Shown: positions 11,661-21,831 of the stretch, in pieces
How the letters are laid out: every line of letters starts with the position of its first letter
Position numbering within the stretch: position 1 is the stretch's first letter
Assembly (NCBI GenBank): GCA_907163375.1
Contig: CAJQUW010005252.1
Coordinates: 1-64,000, forward strand
Reading direction: 5' to 3'
Length of the DNA stretch: 64,000 bases
From: Prostheceraeus crozeri
Lineage: Eukaryota; Platyhelminthes; Polycladida; Euryleptidae
Position numbers and translations under genes: made by a program
Notes under the pieces: generated by a model
What the model saw: the letters and a program-made list of their open reading frames with translations, nothing else
Told to the model about the DNA's origin: nothing
Database searches by the model: none

Positions 11661-11746
11661 GCTCCGGTGGCCTAACTGCCTCGTTGGCTTACCGTCGAGA
11701 ACAGGTTGTAGGGTTCGATCCCTCCCTCACTGAACTATTTTTTTTT
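11661..11746 (+). promoter_or_regulatory. tRNA-like Pol III unit (A box, B box, T-run)
   Basis: TGGCCTAACTG at 11668 fits the A-box consensus TRGYNNARNNG and GGTTCGATCCC at 11712 fits the B box, 44 bases apart. A run of nine T (11738-11746) follows as a possible Pol III terminator. The acceptor stem does not pair and the T stem pairs only partly, so this is not a working tRNA gene. It is more likely a tRNA-derived SINE head or a Pol III-type promoter inside the LINE's 5' region. Confidence 0.5.
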
Positions 11747-12122
11747 GCTATTTACTCAAACAATCTATGCTGCCAGTGGACGGTCGTACATTTTTACAGC
11801 TCCTGCCAGATATCTACGCAATTCTTTATTAATGGACTATTTCAGCTTTTCATATAGGATATCAATCTTTTTTATATTGTTCAGTGTGGAATAATTTTGC
11901 GATTCGAATTTTCCCTCCCAATACTTGTTTCATTACAACTTTCGCTCGCTCTGATCTCAAACTTTCTCGCCTATCGCTTAGTATTGGAATTTCAGTTTTT
12001 AGAATACCTTTTTTTTGGAATTTTCTATTGCCATACATAAATTGTCATTTCCGATGCCAATTTGGGAGATTCTTGTCAGATATCGTCATTGAGTTAGTAT
12101 TTTGAAATTTCCTCGAGCTGTA

Positions 12123-12272
12123 ATGGATATGACAGGTGCAGACACATCAGAATCTCAACATGCAAACCCTGGTATCATAGATAGCAGTCGAATAGCGGGC
12201 TGTCCATGCCCAGTGGACAATTGCCCTGAAATGATTGCCTCCTCGATGGTAATAGTCCGGGAGCTAGCGTGA
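12123..12272 (+). pseudogene. LINE N-terminal zinc-finger ORF, truncated
   Basis: A 49-residue ORF in the LINE, too short to be obvious by itself. Residues around 27-34 read CPCPVDNC, resembling the first half of the N-terminal zinc finger that RLE-type LINEs use for DNA or RNA binding. After about residue 43 the sequence is no longer LINE: a repeat element starting TAGTCCGG at 12253 interrupts it, and the stop at 12270-12272 lies in that element. The histidine half of the finger is therefore missing. Assignment is by position and the cysteine cluster only. Confidence 0.45.
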
Positions 12273-12675
12273 AGTTGTGCAGGGAACGAGGTAGTACATA
12301 AAACTTTCACATAGCATAGTACACCTCCAACCTACTGCAAAACTTCGCGTCTGCCGGATCAGATCATTTGCTTTTAAGAAATAGAGAGGATAACAAAATC
12401 CTATGTATTTCCAATGGCAAAATTGTGACATTTAAGGTGTTGACTCCATTTTTTCGAATTTTTGCCCATAAAAGTTACACAAATTGGTATTTTGTTGAAC
12501 TGGTTATTATAGAAATCATCTACAGATCATGATCTGTCAAATGAGTTATCATTCAGTGACAGAGGATGAAGTAAAGTGTACAAACAGACACTTTTCGTTG
12601 AAGTATATCAACAATTTTCCTGAAATTTCTATGTTAAAATTTGCAGTTACACCAAGCAAAAGTGTCTGTTTGCAA
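12253..12675. mobile_element. Diverged copy of the TAGTCCGG inverted-repeat element
   Basis: Starts TAGTCCGGGAGCTAGCG...GCAGGGAACGAGG and matches, with divergence, the left arm of the element at 38453-39558 (shared words include CTTTCACA, CGTCTGCCG and TTCCAATGG). Preceded by TAA. The opposite terminus is not recognisable; a 15-bp inverted pair, CAAACAGACACTTTT (12581) and its complement (12658), lies near the right edge, followed by an (AAAAGC)n run. The right boundary is approximate. It separates the LINE's N-terminal ORF from its RT. Confidence 0.5.
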
Positions 12676-12698
12676 AAGCAAAAGCAAAAGCAAAAGCA

Positions 12699-13958
12699 AC
12701 TCCTATCGATTTAACGCCATACATCGCAGGTGGAAATCTTACTGCTTTGAAAAAGACGAAAGGAGATAGTTGGGATGTCAGACCAATCGTCGTGGGAGAG
12801 GTTATACGTCGCTTGTCTACTAAATGCATATGTAGTCTAATACGTCAAGGCATCATTACATATTTCTTGCCTCTACAGATAGGAGTTTCCTGTAAAAATG
12901 GAACTGAAAAGATCATCCATCGCGTCAGGGCAGTGACTCATGATCATTGGAATGATCCTGACTTCTGCATTTTAAAAGTGGATATGGCTAATGCCTTCAA
13001 TTCGGTTTCTAGAAAGGCGGTTCTAGATCAATGCTATCAGCTCTTCCCGAAGATCCACAAATGGATAACCTGGTGCTATGGTTGTCAACCTTTTCTATGG
13101 CATACAATGGGACGCATCTCTTCATGTCAAGGCGTTCAACAAGGCGATCCACTCGGTCCATTCCTCTTTGCGCTAGCATTGCATCCAGTTGTCAAAGCAA
13201 TTGAATCTTCTTGCTCATTACTTCACTATTGTTGGTATCTGGATGACCGGCATCCTTGCTGGAAAGAAAGAAGAAGTTCTAAAGGCATATGAAGTTTTAT
13301 GTTCGCAAGGTGGTGATATAGGACTGAAGCTGCAGACTAAAAAATGTGAACTGTTTGGTAAAGGCAACCTTGATGACTTCAGTCCTGACTTCTTAAAATC
13401 TAATTCAGCCAATTTCGAGGTACTTGGTTCGCCTGTTGGAGATCACAATTTCTGCTCCGAATTTATAGAGAATAAGCGTGTGAAATCCTTGCAGCTGCTG
13501 AATTATATCTCTCGGTTACGGGATCCACCTGTTTCTCTATCTCTGCTGAGGACTTGTGCCGGGTTCTGTAGGATGACTCATTTGGCAAGAACTGTTCCCC
13601 CTGAATGCACCGAGAAAGCTTTCGGAGAGTTTGACAAAGAAGTTCGAAAATGTCTAGAAGAAAGTATTGCCATTGAACTATCGGAAGAGGCTTGGATCCA
13701 ATGCCAACTTAAAGTATGTTCTGGTGGACTAGGTGTTCGGTCGACAATTAAACATTCTTCAGCAGCCTGTCTTGCATCGCTCAGTGCATCACTTCCCGCT
13801 GCGAGTATCAGGAGCAATGCCACAACGTACGACTCTTGCCTTCAGGCAATTTCCTCGTATAATTCGATGGTAGAAGAGCAAATGATTTCTTCATTTCATC
13901 GACACCTTCACAAAAACATCTGTCAAGTTTCATTGATACAAGACTACAAAAGACCTTA
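12699..13958 (+). pseudogene. LINE reverse transcriptase, frameshifted
   Basis: Reverse transcriptase of the RLE LINE. The first frame, to 13292, carries WDVRPIVVGEVIRRL, the motif A box ILKVDMANAFNSV and the QGVQQGDPLGPFLFAL box. At the catalytic box WYLDD (about 13236-13247) one extra base shifts the frame, and the protein continues in the frame read at 13189-13958 (GILAGKKEEVLKAYEVL ... FEVLGSPVGD ... LRTCAGFCRMTHLART). No ATG is visible at the start because the upstream part was displaced by the insertion at 12253. The RT thumb region and the following domain are complete but not translatable as one chain. Confidence 0.85.
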
Positions 13959-14739
13959 ATGACTAGTGCAAGTCCTGCACATCAAATTCGGTTACACTCG
14001 GTCAGTTCACCCGATGCGGCTAAATGGCTAACCGTTGTTCCATCACCTGGATTGGTTTTCAGACTATCACCCGAAGAATTTCAAGTGTTGATAAAATGGT
14101 GGCTCGGCTTGCCAATGACGACTGGTAAAACTCTGTCCAAGATGTCCAGGAGTTTCATTAGGTCCGTTGGGTCATCACGCTTTGACATGTAAGCGGGGAA
14201 GCTTTGTGACAAGTCGGCATAATGCTCTGCGTGATCAGCTAAACCAAATCTGCGAATGGGCAAACCTTCGACCTGCCATCGAAAAAGGCGCCGGTTGTGG
14301 TCACTCCGACCCAAACAGAAGACCAGCAGACATTCTCCTGCCAGATTGGAGTCTTGGTCGTCCAGCAGCAGTTGACCTGACTGTTGTGCATCCGCTTATC
14401 AATAACACTGTTCCAGGAGCGAGCACAATCGAAGGGTCAACCTTGTTGGCGGCTGAAAAAAGAAAGCATACCTCCAACGACAACAAATGTGAGGAGCTTG
14501 GCTGGATATGCATTCCGATGGCAGTTACAGCCTATGGCTCATGGGGAGAAGAAGCTCTCTACACATTCTCTCGAGTCTACACATTCAGTGCCTTTTCTGA
14601 GGCACGGGAGGCCATCATGAGAAAAATGTCCATCGCTTTGATGCGCCATAACTCCCGAGCAATGCTATCAATGAATCTAGGGGAGATTGGCAGACACGAA
14701 CTGGTTCTGGCTGGAGCATCAAGTTATTTTGACTCTTAA
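13959..14739 (+). pseudogene. LINE CCHC knuckle and restriction-like endonuclease
   Basis: C-terminal part of the RLE LINE. Joined by frameshifts near 13956 and 14130. The knuckle reads LCPRCPG...GHHALTC (CCHC). It is followed by RHNALRDQL and the endonuclease box RPADILLPDW...AAVDLTVVHP, the R/K-PD...D pattern of the PD-(D/E)XK endonuclease that nicks the target DNA in this LINE class. The last frame runs from about 14140 to the TAA at 14737-14739, ending GASSYFDS. About 100 bases of 3' UTR with a TC-rich stretch and AATAAAA follow before the target duplication. Confidence 0.82.
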
Positions 14740-14852
14740 CTTCTTTTTTTTCTCTCTCTCTCTTTTGTATTCGGTATGACTTTGAAAGATCATGATCTGT
14801 TCCTATTTTGTTATTTATAATAAAATACAGTTTCATGTTTAGTGATGCAAGT

Positions 14853-16949
14853 GATTTCAAATTTCGAAGATGTATTAAACCTCAAGATTCTCAGGGTGTA
14901 CAATTTCACGGGTTTGCTGACGCAAGTGAGAAAGCTTATGGGGCTTGCATATTTTTAAGGTGGACCTTGTAAGATGGCTCCTATGAATGTGCCTTTGTTG
15001 CTGCCAAGGCTAACGTCACACCCATCAAAGCTCAAACGATTCCGCGATATGAACTTATGGCCTGTACAATGTTGTCTCGCCTTGCTCAAACTGTTTTAAA
15101 AGCATTACGGTATAAGATCGACAATGTTATCCTTTGGACTGATAGTATGACGGCTATTTCATGGATTCACAGTAATTCAAAAGAGTTTAAGCCATTTGTT
15201 CAAGTTCGAGTCGGAGAAATTCAGAGGACTTTTGATCCATCTATTTGGAGACATGTGCCCAGTCTTTTGAATCCGGCGGACAAGTTGTCGAAAGGAATAT
15301 GTGTCAAAGACTTGGATAATTGGATAAAAGGACCTCAAATTCTTTCACTAGGTGAGGAGGAATGGCCAGCTGCTGAGATGAAAATAACGGAGAATTTTGA
15401 CAACGAAAAGAAAAGGTCTGTTAATACAGTTTCCGATCTTTCTAGTGAAGAGACTACTAGATTTATCGATTATACTACATTTTCTACATTTGAGAGACTG
15501 AGAAATGTGATGGGATGGGTCTTGAGATTCATAGATGCATGCAAAAGGAAACCTTCGTCAAGCAAGTTCTTATCTATGAAAGAATTAGAAGCGGCAGAAA
15601 AATATATTTTCCTGGACGCGCAGAGGACGTTGGACAAATCGAATTTAGTTTCATTAAGTCCGTTCGACGATGACGGCATAATAAGGGCCAAGGAAAGATT
15701 GGGCAACATGGGAATATCGTATGCTGAGAAATACCCAATTATTTTAGATGGCTCACATCGTCTTTCTATGCTGCTGGCAAAGAAATGTCATCAAGATCTG
15801 GCTCATCCTGGATATAAACACACACTGGCAGAGATGAGACGAAAGTTTTGGGTAACAAGATGCAGTAAACTTTGCCAAGAAATCACTAAAAAATGTGTCA
15901 AGTGCAGAAAATTAAGAGGTAAAAGCAGTGAGCAGTTCATGGCTGATCTACCTAGTATAAGAACTGAACTTTATACTCCTACGTTCTATCATACCGCTAT
16001 CGATTATTTTGGGCCTCTCAAAGTTATCTATGCAAGGAATTCTACGTCAGACGGATATGGTCGCATTTTTTCTTGTCTCACTGTACGCGCTGTACATTTA
16101 GAGCTTGTTTGTGATGCATCAACCGAAAGTTTTTTGCTAGCATTCCGTAGATTCTCAACCATACGCGGTCATGCAGAGATTGTTATATCAGACAATGGGA
16201 CTAACTTCGTGGGAGCCCAGAAATTTCTTACTGAAGTGATACAAAACTGGAATAAAGAGGAAATTCAAGAATTTGCTGCTCAACGAAAATGTGAATTCAC
16301 GTGGAAATTTTTACCTCCTGGTGCAAGCCATCACAATGGTGCTGTTGAGAGAATGATACGTTCTGTCAGGAATACTTTAGCCGGTGTTTGTGGCTATGCT
16401 AAGAAGCGTGAGGAAGTTTGGAGGACATTTTTGTCAGAAATTGCCAATCTCGTTAATTCGCGGCCCTTATATCCATCCAGTACATCAGTATTAGATGAAC
16501 CGCCAATTTACCCGAACCATTTTTTATGCGGACATAATAACGTTGAAGTTCCCCAATTCATTTTGACCAGTGGTAAATTACAGAAAATGAATCAAGTACA
16601 AGCCCTCGTTAACGAATTTTGGGAAAATTGGATGAGACATTATATTCCAACGCTAATGCAAAGAAACAAATGGACCAAACAGAGAGAAAATATTGACAAA
16701 GGAGATGTGGTACTTCTCATCGAACGAAATCAAGCACGCGGGAAATGGCAAATGGGTATAGTTGAGGAGGCATATTCAAGTAGTGATGGGTTGGTAAGGT
16801 CGGTCAAGATCAAGGTTTACGACGTAAAAAATAAACGCTATTCTTTTCTTGTTAGACCTAATACAAAAGTCTGTCTTCTATCTTCTGCTTTCGAATTAGG
16901 TAATTTGCCCTACCTGCCATTTGAAATTTTTTCATATTTTTTTTTATAA
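14853..16949 (+). pseudogene. pol: BEL copy 2 RNase H and integrase
   Basis: Continuation of the BEL pol interrupted at 11105. The RNase H start (FHGFADASEKAYGA) is followed by a TAA at 14968 where copy 1 has CAA. From 15057 the frame is open for 630 codons. It has LWTDSMTAISWI, NPADKLSKG, the integrase HHCC (CHQDLAHPGYKH, CVKCRK), the DDE core (TAIDYFGPL, VISDNGTNF, GAVERM) and the C-terminal KGDVVLLIERNQARG domain, ending at 16949. Integrase here looks catalytically complete, unlike copy 1. It cannot be expressed as part of a normal polyprotein because of the upstream stop and the LINE. Confidence 0.92.
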
Positions 16950-17039
16950 TTTCAATACGATACTGTTACTGATACATTTGTTGGCTTCACACTTTTTCCT
17001 ATTTTTTTGATTTTTTAAAGTGTTTGCCACAGGCGGGGG

Positions 17040-17442
17040 TGTAGGTCTTGGTCGTTTGTTGTTAGTTATTATTGTCATCGTTATTGTCATTGTCATCATT
17101 GCGTCATTTTCATGTTACATTGTTATGTTCGATGCGTGCGATGTGTGTTGTGAGTGCGATCTGCCTTCATTTCATTTGTCAGTGTTTATTGTATTGTGAA
17201 CATCGTGAACATCAGATCATCAGCAATTTGCTTTCACCACGTGACTTTACTTTGCGTGGAACGGTGAACAGACGTTTTCTTCTTGCGTGGCCGTGGTTTA
17301 TCCTGTACAGTTAAAGGTAATTTGTAAATACGTTTTGTAATTTTTTCTTTCATTTGTATAAACGTTGTATTATTATTTCAAGTTGAATTATTATTGCGTT
17401 AATAAAAGGCGAAGTACGAAAATTTGTTCCTCTGTCATTACA
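17040..17442 (+). repeat. BEL/Pao 3' LTR of copy 2
   Basis: 403 bp, TGTA...TACA, preceded by AGGCGGGGG (likely polypurine tract) and followed by unrelated sequence beginning CAAACAGAG. It matches 5616-6018 almost base for base, with a few differences such as TTTCAGATTG versus TTTCAAGTTG near the end. Confidence 0.9.
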
Positions 17443-18021
17443 CAAACAGAGATCAGAAAATTCGAAATTCTTTGTCATATCTCTTTGTCATATTTTATAC
17501 TTATTCGTCTCCGTATTGTAGATATCCTATCACTTTATTTACCTGTAAAGCAGATTATTGCTTGCGCGGGAGATGCACGGGAAAGAGCGAAATCTATGAA
17601 CATCATTGGCGAGTTTTGACCGGCTTAGTATGTATTAGAACTGAGAATAGATATTTACACCACCGGTCAGGCTAAATTTCTATTCAAATACTCTTCATCA
17701 TCATAGACATGTCACTCACAATCTGTCCTTAAACATCATAGCACGTCGTCAAATAAAATTCTCTACACAACTCGTGCGTGAGGTTGCTTCATCATAGCAT
17801 TCGAACTCGTTAGATTTAAATCATCATCATAGACATGTCACTCACAATCTGTCCTTAAACATCATAGCACGTCGTCAAATAAAATTCTCTACACAACTCG
17901 TGCGTGAGGTTGCTTCATCATAGCATTCGAACTCGTTAGATTTAAATAGTTCTCACCCTCCGGGCTCGGGCATTTAAGATATCTAACTGGTGGAATGCTA
18001 TAAAGAGGCAGTCATGCACTA
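17443..18021. other. No gene seen; contains a 126-bp perfect tandem duplication
   Basis: Unassigned flank of the BEL array. The only structure I see is the duplication 17695-17946. Short ORFs here (under 90 codons) have no recognisable motif. Confidence 0.6.
17695..17946. repeat. Tandem duplication, 2 x 126 bp
   Basis: Two apparently identical adjacent units (17695-17820 and 17821-17946), each running from TCATCATCATAG to TTAGATTTAAA. The absence of visible differences suggests a recent duplication or an assembly artefact. Confidence 0.93.
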
Positions 18022-19125
18022 CAGGGTGAGGCGTAATTCTGGAGACATAGGGAATATACTCTGAATCCGACATACATTATTTTCAATGGGAATCTCTCCA
18101 TTTTTGCCCAAGTTTGATGTACCATACAAATTTCTATGACGAATTCATTTAACTGAAAGTCAATTCCAGCCATACAGATGACTCAAATATTCAATTATAC
18201 AGATGCCTATGCAAGATATTGATTGATTATTATTCAACTTCAAGAAAGACGGCACTTATTCACGTACTCGGCATTTAAAGTATCACTTCATTAACATAGA
18301 TCTTTACAACGCAGTTATGGCACTGTCGAAAGAAGAACGCATTGATGTCATTTTGCACGACGCTATCGGGAGCTACCGAGCAATAGCAGATGATTACAGT
18401 CGTCGACATCCCTAACGACCACCAACTACACAATGCCCTTGGAAAACTGATCAGTAAATTTAAGGAAACTGGAACTGTCGACGACCGTTAGAGAAGTGGA
18501 AGACGTCCCTCTGTGACAGATGAAGCGGTTTCCAAAAGTCCTCACAGAAGCTCTTGTCGTCTATCACAAGAACAAGGACTTAGTCAGCGCAGTGTTCTTC
18601 GAATTCTGCATGCCTTCAAATGGCATCCGTACAATGTGGAAATGCAACAACATCTTAATGAAGATGACCCCGACAGATGGGTGGAGTTTTGTAATTGGGT
18701 CTTACAGCGCATAGAAGAATCTCCGAATTTCTCATCGATGCTTCTCTTCACCGAGGAAGCCAGTTTTTATGTTAACGGTGAAATAAATCATCAAGATTGG
18801 AGATATTGGAGTGATTCGATCTGAGAAAAGGACTCGCAAGAAAGAATTGTTGATGCTTGTGCTTGCATTTCGTCGAATGCTTTGAGTCGTGTTCTCATTG
18901 ACTGGAAAAATCGTCTCCTGTTGTGTCTACAACAGAACGCCTCTCACATAGAACACATTATGTGATTAGTCTTCCTTTTCCTTGTGTCTTGTTGAATACC
19001 AATTCCTATTAAAATAAATTGTTTTCATCTTATTCTAGATCCAAGGGGAAGCTTGTGTAATTCAACTTTGAGCTCGCAGTAACTTTTTTGCAAGTAAAAT
19101 GCTTATTGCATGTATTCAGCCAATT
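18022..19125 (+). mobile_element. Mariner/Tc1 relic A, internally deleted
   Basis: Starts CAGGGTGAGGCGTAATTCTGG after a TA, matching the start of relic B at 40111. The transposase begins with ATG at 18317 (MALSKEERIDVILHD) and breaks within about 35 codons. The later frame 18513-18824 contains HLNEDDPDRWVEFCNWVL and LLFTEEASFYVNGEINHQDWRYW, where the first catalytic Asp (DEA/S in the family) is Glu. After YWSDS the sequence jumps to the C-terminal end (ERIVDACACISS), so the second and third catalytic Asp are deleted. The matching 3' terminal repeat is not visible; the right limit is where similarity to relic B fades. Confidence 0.8.
18513..18824 (+). pseudogene. Mariner/Tc1 transposase fragment (relic A)
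   Basis: A fragment of about 100 residues of a DDE/D transposase of the mariner/Tc1 group. Visible parts are LSQRSVLRILHAFKWHPY (end of the helix-turn-helix domain) and LLFTEEASF, the first catalytic block with Asp replaced by Glu. Frames upstream contain stops (TAA within the ILHDAIGSYRAIA segment and TAG after VDDR). Not functional. Confidence 0.78.
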
Positions 19126-20182
19126 CAGCAGTGATAAATTAGGTTAACGATCGTAGTAGTTAAGTAGTTAACCACCTTATGCGGTAAGAAACTCAGGAAG
19201 ATAGATGCACCTTGTGACTTTCAAAATAGCAAATTCTGATCAATGATGAAGAACTTGAATTGATATCAAAGATGTAGATGTAAATATTAACAGTAGAAGT
19301 CCATCCCTTTAAGTCATCTGTTAATATTATTGATATTCACGATAGACGCACGTATAATACACAATTTTGACCTGGCATTGCTGTTATACTAGTGCGACAA
19401 ATTCAAGGAGTGTTTTGAACTCCAAACTCATGAAAACTCCGAGTTCACTGCCTATTAACGAAGTGGATTACTGATATTTGTGTTTTTCTAGTCTCTGTGA
19501 CATTCTAAGTTAGTTATTTTTCTTCATAAGTTTGTCAATTTGAAGCGCCGTTGGACCACTATCGTTGTTTTCGAGGTAAGGAACACTTCAAGTAGAGGAT
19601 ACATTAACAGCCGAATCTTTGAACAGCAGAGAAAGCAATCTATGGTTTGTGGAATGAATTGTTCAGGTATTAGTATTAGAGAGGAATTCATATTTCATGG
19701 ATATGGAAAATGAGAATGCAACAAATAATGAATAATCAAGAGAAAGGAAGAAGCCTACTAATATGTTTAACTCAATCTCACAGAGAATGATGAAATAACT
19801 GTTTGTTGAGTGATTTTATCTTTGTGATAAATGTTTCGAAGATAACGGTGTAATCGATGTATTTGAAAGCTTTGACGAGTAAAACTAATGAATCAGGTGA
19901 AAAGTATTGACAATTAACTTGTATTATAGGATTTGGTTGATAAAAACGTTACTTCTTTGTCTGCGACGTTTTTTTGTAAATTTGTTCTCCTTGAAAGAAA
20001 AGCAGCCTGTTTCTGAAGTTTGTGAAGAAAGTCTGTTTTGACGTCTGTGCGCTGCATGTTGAGATATCCGTTACTCGATCTATGATGTGAAAGGGACTAG
20101 AACGGACATAAACATTGAAATACTGAAGCCGCAATACGCGTCGTCATTGCAACGGTACCTTCACGATAGCGGCTTCTAATGG
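19126..20182. other. No gene seen
   Basis: AT-rich sequence between the mariner relic and the piggyBac-like element. Short ORFs only, no family motif, no clear repeat. Confidence 0.55.
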
Positions 20183-20186
20183 TTAA

Positions 20187-21110
20187 CCCTATCTGGCCTG
20201 GGGAGGGGCCCACCCTAGATACTTTTTAATCATACATCTGAACGTCTTTGTGTGAGAAGTCCACCTTCCGCGACTTTTCCTAACTTTTAATTGCCCATCT
20301 TTTGGGAGTAAAAGATTTAATTTTGGCGTTACGAGCTAAATGAAAACTAGTTACGACGCCTAAAAATCGTTAGAATTTACCTTCTGCTCTCATTTCAAAC
20401 TTTTTCTCGAATAAATTAATGTAGTGTTGCATAATAGACACAAATCAATGCTTTTTATAATATGATATTGGGATAGTGTTTGAATGCTTTTTAGTCTTAT
20501 ATCCTCCATATACTACTCATGAATAGATAGTAGAATAATTGACACTTTCTCATTTTTTACACGAAAAATGAAACTTTTGGAAAAACGCATCATTGTAATA
20601 ATTGCGTATTTGTCTTCATTTAGGTTTCTTTGTGATAATATATTCTAGTTAATGATAGATTGCCAATTTGGAATGAAATTTATGTCAATTTATCTGATGA
20701 AAAAAAGACTTTTTACTGTTTCAATGTTTGAAATTTGAAATACTATTCATACAGCATTATTATACATGTATGAATCAAAGCAATAAATTAGCATTGACAT
20801 AGCAAGAAACATGCCAGATAGAACACTTTCGCGTTATGTTTTAGTATCTTTAACATTCCGAAGCGATTGGTTTTTAACAATAAAAAGTATCTAAAATTTG
20901 TAAAAAATGCACTTTCAAATTTTGAATTGCTATTTATAGCATGGAGAAATTCAAGTTTTGAAAAACCGACTCCACCACTGAAAAGATCATGCCCGAAATA
21001 TAGTATGCATGTAATTTCATTAAATTTGAGTATTAACTTTAGGAAATCTGGGGGGTCGAATCGGCCCCTCCCCAGGCTGAGACAGTTAAAAAAACCCAGG
21101 TCAGATAGGG
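20187..21110. mobile_element. piggyBac-like non-autonomous element
   Basis: Flanked by TTAA on both sides (20183-20186, 21111-21114), with ends CCCTATCTGG and its complement (CCAGGTCAGATAGGG, one mismatch). The TTAA target and CCC start fit the piggyBac superfamily. Just inside the left end and close to the right end is a second exact inverted pair, CCTGGGGAGGGGCC and GGCCCCTCCCCAGG, like the subterminal repeats piggyBac transposases bind. The 924-bp interior has no transposase frame. Confidence 0.85.
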
Positions 21111-21114
21111 TTAA

Positions 21115-21831
21115 TAATGGTTAGGTACCGACACCTCATCATTGTGCTTTGTAAAGATTTCTCCATAGAGATCCGAATTATTTCATTTGTTTAAGTAACA
21201 TTACAGGAATGGACAGCTGGGGTTTATCGATGGTTGAGAATGTAGGTCAAATGTAGATCATTTTATTCCCTAATTCACTGACTTAATTTTCAAAAATATT
21301 CAAAAATTGTATCTTCATTAAATAAAATTTTTCATCTTCATCACGAATATATAACTGTAATAAGAAACATGACAATTCTGAATTAATCAGAAATTAGTGT
21401 TTTTATTTTAATTGAACGTAACCTTGAATGCTCCCTATTTCCAGGAAATGATCATATGTTACGGCGTTTTATAAAATTCCGCGTTGGGTTACATGTTAAT
21501 TTATCTTGATGTTATCGTGAGAGGTGTGACACAATATTATTGTAGTTAATCAAAACACTTCTTTTACATGCTTTCTCCGTCCTTGGATAGTAGGTGCATC
21601 ACTTTCCAGCAGATAAAAAAATCTATTGCAATGGCGCTTTGATCGCAATCCAATTTAACAGAAATGCACACGTAGAGCGATAATAGAATAAAACACACAA
21701 AAGTCATTTTGCGGTGCACGTTTACGATTTTGTAATAGCGAATTATCCCTCACGCTGTCTTGACGATTATTTCACACTAGAAGATCCATTGCATCAGCGA
21801 AGAATTCATGTAAACCACAGAATTAGATTGT
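21115..21831. other. No gene seen
   Basis: AT-rich. A frame at 21714-22097 encodes 127 residues without recognisable motif and overlaps the start of a tandem duplication whose second unit does not keep the frame, so I do not call it a gene. Confidence 0.5.

Larger units (their letters stand above)
11106..14840 (+). mobile_element. RLE-type LINE inserted in BEL copy 2
   Basis: A 3735-bp insertion flanked by the 12-bp duplication AGTGATGCAAGT (11094-11105 and 14841-14852), which is single in BEL copy 1. It encodes, in order, a zinc-finger-like start, a reverse transcriptase, a CCHC knuckle and a PD-(D/E)XK-type restriction-like endonuclease after the RT, the domain order of the R2/R4/NeSL/CRE group. 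The first 550 bases are GC-rich (GCGCGC words), unlike its neighbours. The 3' end has AATAAAA but no poly(A) tail. Three frameshifts and a secondary insertion make it inactive. Confidence 0.85.
6019..17442 (+). mobile_element. BEL/Pao LTR retrotransposon, copy 2 with nested insertions
   Basis: Second BEL element, sharing its 5' LTR with copy 1. Removing the Harbinger-like insertion (6231-8050) and the LINE (11106-14840) leaves an internal region of about the same length as copy 1. Its own lesions are a TAA in gag near 8738, a rearranged protease active-site stretch near 9511-9530, and a TAA at 14968 in the RNase H region. Its integrase frame is open to 16949, unlike copy 1. The outer 5' target duplication lies outside the window, so the target site duplication could not be checked; CAAAC follows the 3' LTR. 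Confidence 0.92.

Noticed and set aside
11661-11733. Functional tRNA gene
   Set aside because: A and B boxes fit, but the acceptor stem does not pair and the T stem is poor.
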